In this document: positions 1 through 10,769 of the stretch, piece by piece
Position numbering within the stretch: the stretch's first letter is position 1
How the letters are laid out: every line of letters starts with the position of its first letter
Assembly: GCA_963576565.1 (NCBI GenBank)
Contig: OY755047.1
Coordinates: forward strand, 9,208,931 to 9,272,930
DNA: 64,000 bases
Reading direction: 5' to 3'
Source of the DNA: Aspidapion aeneum
Lineage: Eukaryota > Arthropoda > Insecta > Coleoptera > Brentidae
Notes under the pieces: model-generated
What the model saw: the letters and a program-made list of their open reading frames with translations, nothing else
What the model was told of the DNA's origin: nothing
Databases searched by the model: none
Made by a program: the position numbers and the translations under genes

Positions 1-450
1 TTTGAAAAAATTTCGAAAAAAACGTCATTCAAAATTAAGTTTTTTTGAAAAACCTGCACTCAAAAACATATTTTTGAAAATAAATTTTTAAAATGTCTGC
101 GACCCTAAACTGTCTATAGGTAAGGTGTAAAAATATCCCTACTGAAAAAATCCTGTAGGTACATTGCTCTTAATTTTGGAGTAGGTCTCTCACTGTAATT
201 AGAGTGCTTACGGGAGTGTGGGGCTTATTGTGGGAGAGATCACACATACCTTCTTTATGTTTTCAAGAAGCTATATGTATAAACAAAACAATGAAATATT
301 CTTACTAAAGGTACTACTCAATTGTCTCATCAAGGTACCTAACTAATTGATAGGTATCTAATTTTCTTCAATAAAAAGGTCAAAAAACTGACTAGGTTCG
401 TATATCCAAGGACTTATAATATAAGTTTTTGTTATAACTCAAAATCTAAA
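1..450. other. AT-rich sequence, nothing recognised
   Basis: No credible coding region, RNA gene or repeat with a second copy in the window was seen in this stretch. Confidence 0.5.
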
Positions 451-520
451 GGCACGGAAGTGCCTCGCCAAGTTCGCGCAACTGCTGTTCCATCTTTTCT
501 TGCAACAGCATGAGATGCTG
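451..520 (+). repeat. Family A fragment (terminal hairpin end)
   Basis: A small hairpin, GGCAC-GGAA-GTGCC, is followed by 'cgccaagttcgcg' and 'catcttttcttg'. The same order occurs at 5455, 59137 and, reversed, near 32980. Only this end of the repeat is present here. The stem bases differ between copies but pairing is kept. Confidence 0.65.
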
Positions 521-760
521 CAACAGCCAACGCTAGCCGTGGGTGCAGGGAGCATAACGGTGGTGCAGGCGGCATCGATCCTCGTAATTTCTGCATCAGA
601 GCACAACCGACGTTACACCAGATTCTATGTGGTGTAAAATTCTAGAGGGACATGTCGTCCACTCTTTCTATATTTCGTAATTAGAATGCGACATAACATC
701 TACCGTGTTGGTTCCAGTAAAGCTCGGCAATGAAATATATACGAAGTAACTATATAGAGA

Positions 761-948
761 GCAGTGACGTATATAAGGGGGGGCCCGGGCCCCCCCGAAG
801 CTAAGATTTATTTAGATATTTTGCACATATTTCATGAATACAAACATAAAATAGCATAAAATACGGCCTCATGAGGTCTCATCCTCCCCCCCCCCCCCGA
901 AACTGTCTCGGCCCTCCCCCCCTGAAACTTTTTGTATATACGCCACTG
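761..948 (+). mobile_element. Family B MITE, copy 1
   Basis: A 0.19-kb element with imperfect terminal inverted repeats (cagtgacgtata at the left, tatacgccactg at the right) and G/C homopolymer blocks inside. It is bounded by the 7-bp direct repeat atagaga (754-760 and 949-955). Four more copies lie at 13948, 30769, 38914 and 46586. No coding capacity. CAGTG ends suggest a hAT-type MITE, but the 7-bp duplication also fits the P superfamily. Confidence 0.8.
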
Positions 949-956
949 ATAGAGAT

Positions 957-1530
957 AGGTTTGAACACGAAGCAAACACATAAATACCTGGTATTAATTT
1001 CTAGTTCATATTCAAATCTTTGGTGAATTCCTTTTGGAGTTTATTGGTACTCTATTGGTATAATGAAATTATTAATTAAAAAATTATCAAATTTTAATAT
1101 TTTTAAGTAGTTTCAGACCTAGAATGATTCGTGCTCTTTATAATAACATTTAAAAAGTTTAGATAAGCTTTCAATAAAAAAAAATTTAGTCTATAACAGC
1201 CAAAATTTTTTCTTTTAATTCTCGAGACCAAAATTTACTTTTATTTGTTCGAATTGCTTGCGCACTTCATTTTCACGTACTTCCTTCCCCTTCCCCCACT
1301 ATTAAAGCCCATATCCTGTTGTTATATATCAGCTTGAATGAATCAATGAGTAATAGTGATTTTCCCCCCGGTTTAAGCCCTCAATTCACTCAATAGAAAA
1401 TAAGACGAAAAATGTAACACTATACTTCTTCTATACACTGTGCACTTCTGCGTGTGTGGAAAAAATGTATACGGGGTGAACTCAAATAGCTTAGAGCAGT
1501 AATACAGCCAGGACTCCCTTTAATTCTTAT
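957..1530. other. Unassigned AT-rich gap
   Basis: No gene and no repeat with a partner elsewhere in the window was recognised. Confidence 0.4.
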
Positions 1531-2134
<604 letters not shown>

Positions 2135-2345
2135 ATTATTCCATTTAATTCTTAATGTTCCTTTTTCGGGTAGACAAGATTTCGGTTACTGCGCATGCGT
2201 TAGTTTTGGTGGTTTCCGTTACGTCATTACATTATTTGACAATTGCCAAAAATTTAAGGTTAACTTTGTCTATGATTTTTTTCTAAAAAACTAGTTGATC
2301 GGGTCAAAATTTATCAAATTGTCTAATTAAACTTTTCTTGTCATC

Positions 2346-3921
2346 TTGGAATCGCTGGATGTAGAGATATTGGGATACGCGGATGACGTAGGAGCAATCA
2401 TTAGAGATATTCCAGAGAGTGAATTCTCTGGAAAGATACAAGAAGTAATAAACACTGTAAAAGACTGGTGTGACAGGGAACAGATGTCTGTAAATCCCAG
2501 CAAAACAGTTATTATACCGTTCACCCGTAAAAGGAAGCTTGATTTCCTGACTCCTCCTGAGCGTAACAGTGAAAGAATTCCAATTGCATTAGAGGGGAAA
2601 TACCCAGGGGTCACTCTAGATAAAACTCTTACCTGGAATGCCCATATGGAAAAAGTAGCCCATCGACTGCGCTTGAATGCTTACTAAACTTACCTCCTCT
2701 TCACATTTTCTTAGAGGCGGAGGCACGAAGAGCAACATACAGAATAAGAGCCAACCACCACGATGGCAGGGCAAACAAAGTGATGTCAACAGCCCTAATA
2801 AAGAAACAAGAGTTGGATGCAACTCTAGGAATGATATCCGACGTCATGCCCAATACGTTGTACAGCAGAAAGCTATACAACATTATCCTCCCGGAGAGGG
2901 AGGACCGAGGGGTGGCTCGGTATTTCCTTTTGGTGTACAGGTTAGGGGAAATACCAGGAAATACTTGGGAAGTACTGGGAAATATACTAGGAAATACCGG
3001 AAATACGATTGAAATTTGAGGAAATACATCGGCGATCGAGCCACCCCTCGGGGAGTACTGGTTAAAGAACAGGACCAATTTTTCAAATAACGATAGATTC
3101 TGGTATACCGACGAATCCAAAATGCCATCGGGCGTTGGATCTGGAGTTGTTAGTATTCAAGAAAAAGTCGAGATTCAACATAGTCTCGGCCAATTGGCTA
3201 CTATATTTCAGGCCGAACTCGTAGCTATTGAACTGTGTGGATTACTGACCACGAATGGATCAACAGGACAATAAAAATCTCCGACAGTCAAGCAGCCTTA
3301 AGAGAGCTTGATTCCTATCGGTCTTATCGAGAACCGTGAGGAGCTGTAAGGATTCGCTGAATGCGCTTGGTAGCGCTAACAATGTGTCATTAGTATGGAT
3401 ACCAGGGCATTCTGGGCACGAAGGGAATGATGCCGCAGACCTAGCAGCGAGGGAAGCGGCATCTGCCGAATTTTTCGGCCTTGAGCCAGCCCTGGGGATA
3501 TCATACAATGCTGCTAAATCAACCATATTAAAATGGATGGAGAATAGCTTCCAACAATACTGGATAAATATACCAGAACTGGCTCACTCTAAAGAGTTCA
3601 TTAAAGAACCTTGTAAGGAACATTATTGGACTTACCAGACAGGAGATACGTATAGTGACTGGTCTTTTTACGGGTCACTGTCGACTGAGAGTGCCCATGC
3701 ACAGAATGGGACTAACAGAAGAGACCGAATGTAGACTCTGTATGGAGGATGACGAAACAGTCAGACATGTACTGTGCGAATGTCCGGCTATTGCCCGTTT
3801 ACGTCAGAACACTTTCGGTAAACCTCAGATTGACTCAGAAGATCTGAACAGTGTCTCACCCAAACTGATACAGTCAAGAATCAAGAGTTTTCAAGAATCA
3901 AGAATCAAGAATTTTATTTGA
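2346..3921 (+). pseudogene. RNase H-bearing LINE relic (I/R1/Jockey group), RT to C-terminus
   Basis: Successive frames read as one damaged polyprotein. LGYADDV (2367-2400) is reverse transcriptase motif C. PGVTLDKTLTWNAH (about 2605) is the usual segment after the palm. WYTDESKMPSG (about 3100) opens an RNase H domain, with LVWIPGHSGHEGNDAAD (3390-3450) carrying its later catalytic block. CRLCMEDDETVRHVLCEC (3732-3786) is the terminal CCHC-like motif. Endonuclease and early palm are missing. Frameshifts fall near 2685, 3290 and 3660, and a 147-bp insertion (2905-3051) splits it. It ends in TCAAGAA-type repeats (3885-3912), probably its 3' tail. Not functional. Confidence 0.85.
2905..3051. 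mobile_element. 147-bp TIR insertion with GGAAATAC subrepeats
   Basis: Perfect 15-bp inverted ends, CCGAGGGGTGGCTCG (2905-2919) and its complement (3037-3051), bound an interior made of degenerate 'ggaaatac' repeats of about 10-12 bp. It interrupts the retroelement frame between the RT and RNase H segments. The trinucleotide GGA flanks both sides, a possible short target duplication. No second copy was seen here. Confidence 0.7.
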
Positions 3922-5443
3922 CTACGGTTTGTAAATTACAATTGTCAAGTCAAAATTTATACAACAGAAAAAATATCTGAATAGGTACATACAAAAAATT
4001 CTTAAACTAAACTAAATACACTAAAGAAATTCAAAATTTCCTAACATAGACAAAAACAAGAACAAGATGACTAAAACGGGAACAAAATATTGACCAGAGG
4101 CCTTTAAGTGAAAACAACGCAACTTGTTTTAAAAGACTTTTTATTGCAAAAACTGGGAAAAAAGTAAAACGTATTGTTTACGTTTTATAACCTTACAAAA
4201 ACTCGTGTTGACCACAGAACAGTGACAATGTGTCAACACCCATAGTATCAATAAATGGTTACAACAAATGGGTTTACTCATAAATTAAAAGAACTGAATT
4301 ACCATGGGTACGTTCACGAATTACAAAAGAATTGCAATGTCTACACAAAACAGAGTTTAAATTTTAAAATGTTAAAAAAATGTTTTAAATTAAAAATCTA
4401 AATATGGCGTCTCTGTGTATTACTGAAAAATAGTTTGTATTCCTCAACAGAATAAAATGCTTCAATCACTAACAATAACTTTATTTGAATTTAAAATTTC
4501 CTAAAATCTAGATTTTTTATATTTAAAGGCAACACATTAAACAACTCAAAATCTAAAGAGTTTTTCTTGAAATGTTAAGCCGAAACCTGGGCGGCCTGAT
4601 AAGTCCTGCTGACATGTACGATAGTCGTGAAAATCAGAATTTATACGAAAATTATTACTATGTTTGTGTATTTCAATTAGTTGACCCAAAATATATAGAG
4701 ACGGTAGGGTTAACAATTTTAACTCCTTAAAATATGTGGTGAGAAACCACTCAAAAGTGAGCCACAATAGACCCACTGGTGGTCGCAGTTGAAGGGCTAC
4801 AAGGCCCACTCACATATGAATCATCATCATCAATTAAATTTTTAGTTTTGCTTTTACACAGGATAATTATTAAATACTTTTGCTTTAACGCACCCTGTAC
4901 AAGGTAACAAAAAATCCAAACTCATCCTTTGCTTCCATAAATATAGAGCATGAGGGTGTAAATATTATTAAGGGATGATTTCTATCAGATCTTTTTAAAA
5001 GAACGAATTCCAAGCTGATATCCTTTGGAAAAGACAATCCAATCCCTAGAAATTGTGATTTTTTAAAGTTGAGCGATCCTGATATAAGCAATAAGTCTTA
5101 AACTTATTCAAAAAAGCCTAAATTAACTTTGCTTCAAAAATTTGGCGTCCATGAAAGAAGAGCGACCTTTACATTGAAAATAATTAACTCACTTCCTCAT
5201 CGGCTTGAAAAATGTCAATATTGAACACATGTTGAAATAAGCTGACCCCTCTTCTTACAAAGTCGCTTACGTCATATTAAAGCCACGTGACCGGCCACCC
5301 GGGTCATTTTGTTATACCCTTATGACAGTTGTTAGTCAGTAAGAAATTATTGGGATGAAATTCATCCCCTACCACATAAAAAAGTGTCAAGTGGGGAAAA
5401 TTTATTAACTTTTTCTTATCTTTGTCGTACCTATAATAAAACT
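3922..5443. other. Intergenic AT-rich region, no gene recognised
   Basis: Short open frames here (for example antisense 4546-4809 and 4885-5091) match no family I know and have no coding signature. No repeat partner was recognised. Confidence 0.4.
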
Positions 5444-6300
5444 ACTGCAATCTGGGGGCACAGCAGTGCCCCGCCAAGTTCGCGTAAACTGTTTTAGCAT
5501 CTTTTCTTGAAACATTTCAGCCCATATTTGTCCTATCTAAAACTCTACTTCGGAATATGGTACGAAACTCAAACTTTGCACGTTCGTAGATATTTATAGA
5601 GTTAACAACACCTTCAAGTTTCATGGACTTCCATAAAGTAGGAAAAAAGTTACAAAATTTCAAAAAACGTCGAAATTGCCACTCCTCACTCATTCATGTA
5701 TAGATCGAAGTAAAGCTGAAATTTGGCAGAATAATAGAAATTATGACCAAACCCTTGGGAAAAATCAAAAAACCCCAAAATTCTAATTTACTTTCCTCCC
5801 CTATACATGTAAAAGTTTTATAAAAGTAACATTGCTCTCTTCCAGAAGAACTAGAGGGCTCAGCTTTGGCAGACCGATAGGAAATATGATAAAACTATAG
5901 AAAGAAATTTCAAAAGCCCAAATTTTTATTTGCTTCCCTCCCTTATAAATGTAAAATTATGAAAAATTAACATTGCCAACTTCCAGAAACGCTAAAGAGC
6001 TGAGCTTTGGAAGACTGATAGGAGCTATGATAAAACTATAGAAAAAAATTTAATAACACCAAAATTTTAATTTACTTTTCTCCCCTATAAATGTAAAGTT
6101 ATGTAAAAGTATGACTGCCCAGTTCCAGGAATGCTAGAGAGCTGAGATTTAAAAGGCTGATAGGAACTATTATAAAACCATAGGAAAAAATTTTAATAAG
6201 GCATTGCAAAAATTTTTAACAATATTCCCCATTACTTTTAAATTTAAATATTATCCAAATCCGTTAAAAAAGGAGTGAAATCATAACAAAAACATTTCAT
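5444..6300 (+). repeat. Family A composite repeat, copy 2 (most complete)
   Basis: Begins with hairpin GGGGCAC-AGCA-GTGCCCC (about 5456), then a conserved non-coding lead, then about four diverged tandem units of roughly 145 bp, each with 'cttccagaaacgctagagagctgag', here split as cttccagaaacgct and agagagctgag, followed by 'gataggaactatgat'. The same order recurs at 16690, 32985 (reversed) and 59137. In this copy and the reversed one it runs directly into foldback F, so A and F may be one element. No open reading frame. Confidence 0.75.
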
Positions 6301-6304
6301 TAAA

Positions 6305-6632
6305 AAAAGCCAAGTACGTCAAAATGGTATTCCGTAAAATGAATTGAGATAAAAGTAAAGTCAAGTTCTACAATATAAATTTCAAAATGAAAGGTTCTTA
6401 CTAGTTTGAAAATGTTTTTCTAAACTTGGCTATTACGACTGTAAATGACTCTTAGGCACAGTGTTAAATTGAACATAAAGAAGTTTAGAGCCAAACTTTG
6501 AACAAATTTTTGAAAAAAACATTTCCAAACTAGTAAGAACCCTTAATTTTGAAATTTGTATTGGAGAACTTGGCTTTACTTTTATCTCAATTCTTTTTAA
6601 GGAATACCATTTTCGCGTACTTAATTCTACAA
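6305..6632. repeat. Foldback F, copy 1
   Basis: Two arms of about 110 bp are inverted copies of each other: left from 'gccaagtacg' (6309) to 'actagtttgaaaatg' (6413), right from 'catttccaaactagtaag' (6521) to 'cgcgtacttaa' (6625). A second complete copy is at 31940-32250 in opposite orientation, and a single arm is at 18890-18950. Transcripts would form a long hairpin. Confidence 0.8.
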
Positions 6633-6639
6633 AAAACCG

Positions 6640-6900
6640 ATTGCTTTCTTTTATACCAAGTTGAATTAGCTATTACGTAGCTGAATATAGCTGTTAGAGC
6701 TAGATATACATATACACAGCTAAACGACGGCGTCTTTGTTGATGGGAAAGCGACGGCGACGGCTCGCGCTGGTGACGCCAAGCGCCGCCGTTCCGCCATT
6801 GATTACGGCGCGGCCTCTTCGCTGAGTTTTATTCTACCGGCTCTTGTGCACATCGGGAGAATAAATTATAGAGAAAATCGGTATTTTGTTACTATAGAGA
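6640..6900. other. Local GC- and CpG-rich patch
   Basis: Bases 6725-6830 are rich in CpG (gacggcg, gcgccgccg, ggcgcggcc) in otherwise AT-rich DNA. An antisense frame starting MAERRRLASPARAVAV lies across it, but with no recognisable family. It could be a promoter or first exon of an unseen gene, or part of a repeat. Undetermined. Confidence 0.25.
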
Positions 6901-6904
6901 CCTC

Positions 6905-7016
6905 TAGAAATGCTAATCCGGCTCGAAGGACCAAAGAGTCCGGCTCGGAGGACCAAAGAATCCTGTTCCGGAGAGAGAGAGAGAGTATCCCAATGTATCG
7001 TTGCTGTACTCACCTA
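6905..7016 (+). repeat. 22-bp minisatellite block 1 plus (GA)n
   Basis: Three diverged units of a roughly 22-bp motif (atccggctcgaaggaccaaa), then a GA run. The same motif is found at 7500-7520, 7685-7755, 10168-10275, 10450-10515 and as a single antisense unit at 39558-39580. Confidence 0.7.
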
Positions 7017-7400
7017 TAGATCCCAGACCTGGACACTTACAAAATAAAACATGGATAAGGTAACAGAAGCCTAAAGATCAATGGAAAGACAAATGTTATA
7101 TGTAAAGCTAACAGATAGAAAAAGGAACGAATGGAGAAGAAATGAAACAAAAGTAAGGGATGCCAGAGGAAAGGTAGCTAAATTAAAATTGAAATTTTCC
7201 AGTCATATTATTAGATAAAAAGACGTTCGATCGAACAAATGTATTGTAAACTGTAGATCTTAGGAAAATAAAAGAATTAGGGGAAGGCCTTAAATGAGAT
7301 AAGCGGGCGATTTAAAGAAACATGCGGGAACAAGATGGATGAATACGGCGACAGACAGAGAAGAATGATGGATGGATCGAAGAAGGCTAAATAGATATAT
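7017..7400 (+). pseudogene. RTE-like LINE family D, 3' fragment, copy 1
   Basis: Near-identical in order to the better copy at 62510-62880: a segment reading like WTLTKSNMDKATKAQRSMERQ, then KLTDRKRNEW, then the 3' end with 'gacagacagagaagaatgatgg'-like sequence. It ends 'ggctaaatag' followed by GATA- and GAGA-type simple repeats (7388-7455), which I read as the 3' tail. Frames are broken by stops. 5'-truncated. Confidence 0.7.
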
Positions 7401-7499
7401 AGAGAGACATATAGGTAGATAGATAGGGAGAGGGAGAGAGAGAGAAAGAGAGTAAAGAAAAAGTTTACGGTTGTTGGTAGTTGTGCTAATCTAGCCTAA

Positions 7500-7800
7500 A
7501 AAACCTGAAGATCCAGCTCGAACGACCATAACTTTTTATGCGTCTCAAGAAATTTGATTTAATAGAGAGAGAAAGAGAGAGACTAGGAAACTAAATTAAA
7601 TAGAAATTCGGAATTTTGTTACTGTGGACACAGTTTATGAAGTACACTGTGCTGTGGAGTCCTCTACGAAAGCTAATTTTATAGTTATGCTGCCCTAGCT
7701 TAAAACACCTGAAAATCCGGTTCGAAGGACTAAAGAATTCGGCTCGGAGGACCATAATTTTATTTACGACAAGTAATTTGATTTGATAGAGAGAGTAAAT
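7500..7800 (+). repeat. Minisatellite block 2 with duplicated flanks
   Basis: Units of the ccggctcgaaggacca motif alternate with 'gaattttgttactgtgg' and GA runs. The segment 6860-6930 (attttgttactatagagacc) recurs at 7605-7680, showing a local direct duplication of minisatellite and flank. Confidence 0.6.
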
Positions 7801-7816
7801 ACAAAGGTTTAAGGTT

Positions 7817-8222
7817 CAAAACGAATTTTATACTTCACACAAAGGTATGTGTGTGTCTAACTTGCGAGTGTCAGAAGGAGAAGGAAGAATTGATTTTGAT
7901 TGTTTTCCTACTTACACAAGGTTGCATCTCTAGACGTACGTTTCTGTGTGTTCACGTCATCAGTAGAGAACAGCAAACCCAGTTAAGCCAATTTTAACCA
8001 AAATCAACTCCTACATATGAAATACTCGCGTCTGTGCAATGCGAGTAAACTCCAAGGTGTAGCGCCATCTAGCGAACTGGCTCGAGCACTCGAAAGTTTA
8101 AGCACACTGGCATCGTCTTGTCTGAGACGCAGTTAGACACACACATACCTTTGTATGTAGTATAAAATTCGTTTTGATTTTTATCGATCTACACACAGCA
8201 CGTTTTGTATCTTTCTTCTTTG
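7817..8222. mobile_element. TIR element between 15-bp direct repeats
   Basis: A 45-bp inverted pair (7817-7861 against 8132-8176, about three mismatches) lies inside a 406-bp block bounded by the exact 15-bp direct repeat caaaggtttaaggtt (7802-7816 and 8223-8237). The right inverted repeat stops about 46 bp before the right direct repeat, so the inverted ends and the putative target duplication do not coincide. Long target duplications are typical of LINE/SINE-type insertion; inverted ends are typical of DNA transposons. Mechanism unresolved. Confidence 0.6.
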
Positions 8223-8556
8223 CAAAGGTTTAAGGTTGCCTCAGAAATGTTTGAATAGAAGATAGCCACGTTTATTGTATAGAGCTGTTGGTTTTATAGT
8301 ATTATTTTTGTTGTTTTATGGAATCTCGCCATGTAAATTGTGAAAATCTATTATTAAAAACGGTTAACCTAATTTTCTCCATTTAATATTTATAATGTGC
8401 TTTGTTAAAGGTTTTAATATGCTTTTTTAAAAACTCTTTAAGTAAAAAAAAGTTGAAATTTTAAATATCTTAAATGAAGGTTAAATACGCTCTAGATTAG
8501 AAACTGATTTTTGGCAGAAGAGCTAGTCTGATATTTTAAAAAAATGAAATAAAAGA

Positions 8557-9557
8557 CAACTTAACATTTACACACTACAGTTTGCTGATGACCAAGTAAT
8601 TGTAGCTAATGATAAAGAAGACATGGAGTATATGATGAGAATGTTAACGGAAGAATACCAAAAGTGGGGGTTAACAGAGAACAACAAAAGGTTTAAGATA
8701 GGGATGTTGTATCTCTCCAACACTTTTTAAAATATATATCGCAGTAGCTCTAAAAAACTGGAAACGTAAAGTAAACGGCATGGGAATACAACCTAACGAC
8801 CGATTTAGCTAATGATAGAGAAGACATGGAGTATATGATGAGAAAGCTATCGGAAGAATACCAAAAGTGTGGGTACAGAGTACTTATGTATTAGAAACGA
8901 ATCAAGTGATTTAGAACTGGACAATGGACAAAAAATATCTCCATGCAATGAGTATCTATACTTGGGTGTGACATTTGATCAGACTGGAAAAAAAATAGTA
9001 AAAGCAAAAAAGAAGAAACGTCCCTAAATTACGTAACGCAAAAATTCATGATTTTTGACTTACCCTCCCCCCCTCCCCACTCGTAACGCCTTTTCATGAA
9101 AAAACACATTAAAAAAACATTGAGTGTAACGAAAGGCCTAAGCCCCCCTCCCCCCTAGAGCGAGGCAGAGGGATAAAAAAATAATGTAAAATTTAACATG
9201 TATGAAACAGTGGTAAAAAGCACGCTGTTGTATGGTATAGAGACTTGTCGCGTAACAGAAAGATTGAAAACAAAAATGGAAAGTATCGAAATGGATGCAA
9301 TAAGAAGATCAATGAGAATATCTAGACAGATCATAAAAGAAATTACTGACATCACTAAAAGGCAACTGATATGGTACGGCCATGTACAACGGATGAACGA
9401 CGAAAGATTACCAACGCAGGCCCTAGAATGGCAACCAATAGAGCACAGAAAAAGAGGGCGTCCCAAACTAGAATGGCATGTCAATCCAAAGAACAATGAG
9501 TTAAAAAAAACCTGACAGAGAGACAACGTAGAAAAGAAAAACGTTCTAAACCGACAT
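8557..9557 (+). pseudogene. RTE-like LINE family C, rearranged copy 1
   Basis: Encodes pieces of a reverse transcriptase in the wrong order. LQFADDQVIVANDKEDMEY (motif C, about 8577-8630) comes before the motif B-like block ISPTLFKIYIAVAL (about 8710-8755), which normally precedes it. A second EDMEYMMRKL block follows at 8820. The C-terminal part (9198-9515) has LLYGIETCRVTE, RQLIWYGHVQRM, and HRKRGRPKLEW. The copy ends 'aaaccgaca' plus (TAG)n/(TAA)n at 9545-9570. A C/T-rich 150-bp insertion interrupts it near 9023-9172. Related copies at 23305, 39893 and 43086 are antisense. Confidence 0.8.
9023..9172. repeat. Insertion inside LINE copy C1
   Basis: The family C reading (compare the complement of 43530-43610) is interrupted between '...aaaagaag' and 'ggataaaaaaataatg' by about 150 bp containing two C-rich blocks (cctcccccc, cccccctcccccc) and repeated 'gtaacg'. 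No second copy was located; limits are approximate. Confidence 0.5.
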
Positions 9558-9570
9558 AGTAGTAGTAAAT

Positions 9571-10070
9571 AAAAGATACACATTTTTATTATGTTTTAAT
9601 ATGATATCAAAAACCAATATAATGGTTCAGTCTCGAAAAAACGTTATTTACTTCAAATGAGGTGAAAAAAAGACGGCTTTGAAGGGGTCTCTTGAATCAC
9701 AGGCCCCTTACACATTTTAATTATCATAACAGTGTGCAACAGTAATATTAAATAAACTAAAGGGCCTCTAAATTGCAGGTAGACCGGAAGCCGGAAAGAA
9801 ACACTGAGCGGTCACAAAAGAGCGCACTTTCATTCACCTTTCAGGTTGTTTCTGTCTCTTTCTTTACCACATGCCATTTAACGTACAAAACAAAGACAGA
9901 AAACCGCCGAGACGATTTCCGATCAGTATCTTGAGTGGATTTCGAAGGGTGTCGGTTTACACGTCTGTCTGTTACAGTTGAGGTACGAATTAACGACGTT
10001 TTTGTTGGGTTTTAAGTGGCCAGCCAGGTTACGGTGTTTATTTTTATATTCAATGTGTTTACATACTAAC
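9571..10070. other. Unassigned region
   Basis: A less AT-rich segment (9760-10060) with no clear frame or repeat partner. A non-coding exon is possible but unsupported. Confidence 0.3.
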
Positions 10071-10072
10071 AG

Positions 10073-10520
10073 GCAATGATGGGGTTTAGATTATAATAAT
10101 GTTGGTTTTATTTTAAATAAAATAATTGAAACTACATATTGAAGGTAAGACAAAGATGTTCTCCCAATATAGATGGGCATCCGGCTCGAAAGACCAATAA
10201 GTCCGACTCGAAGGACCAATAATTTCGGCTCGAAGTACCAACAAATCCGGCTCGAAAGACCAAAGAATCCGGCTAAGGGATCAGCAATGATGGGGCTTAG
10301 ATTATAATATGTTATTTTTTTTTAAATAAATTAATTGAATCTACATTTACCAAATGTAAATATTTTTAATGAAACCTGACATTTGAGCAGAAAATGTTAG
10401 CAATTTATGAAAAACTTTTAAAGGTAAGACAAGGATGTTCTACCAATTAAGTTCTGCTTAAAGGATCAACAAATCCGGCTTGAAGGACCAAAGAATCCGG
10501 CTTAAGGACCAGGAAAAATC
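10073..10520 (+). repeat. Tandem 210-bp duplication carrying minisatellite block 3
   Basis: The segment starting 'caatgatggggtttagattataat' (as caatgatgggg plus ttagattataat) at 10073 recurs at 10285. Each copy ends in several 22-bp ccggctcgaa(a/g)gacca units: about five at 10168-10275 and three at 10450-10515. 'aaggtaagacaaggatgttct' (split: aaggtaagacaag, gatgttct) is common to both. Confidence 0.7.
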
Positions 10521-10769
10521 TAATTCCTTTAAAAAAATTGATTTCTAAAAACGCATTTTTTTTTAAATCTGCTGGATTAGATAGGTAGGGTTAAACTCTC
10601 AGACAGACACGGTGTTTAGTTCAATTCAATGATTTTAATCAACATAAATGTGGCATCACTGTAAGCTTAAATAGGGCCCTTTGAACGTCACGTGGCTTAT
10701 CGTGAGAACTAAATAGATTCTGGGGTTCGTCTTGTCCACGTACGATCATTAAATAAATATGTAGTGCTA

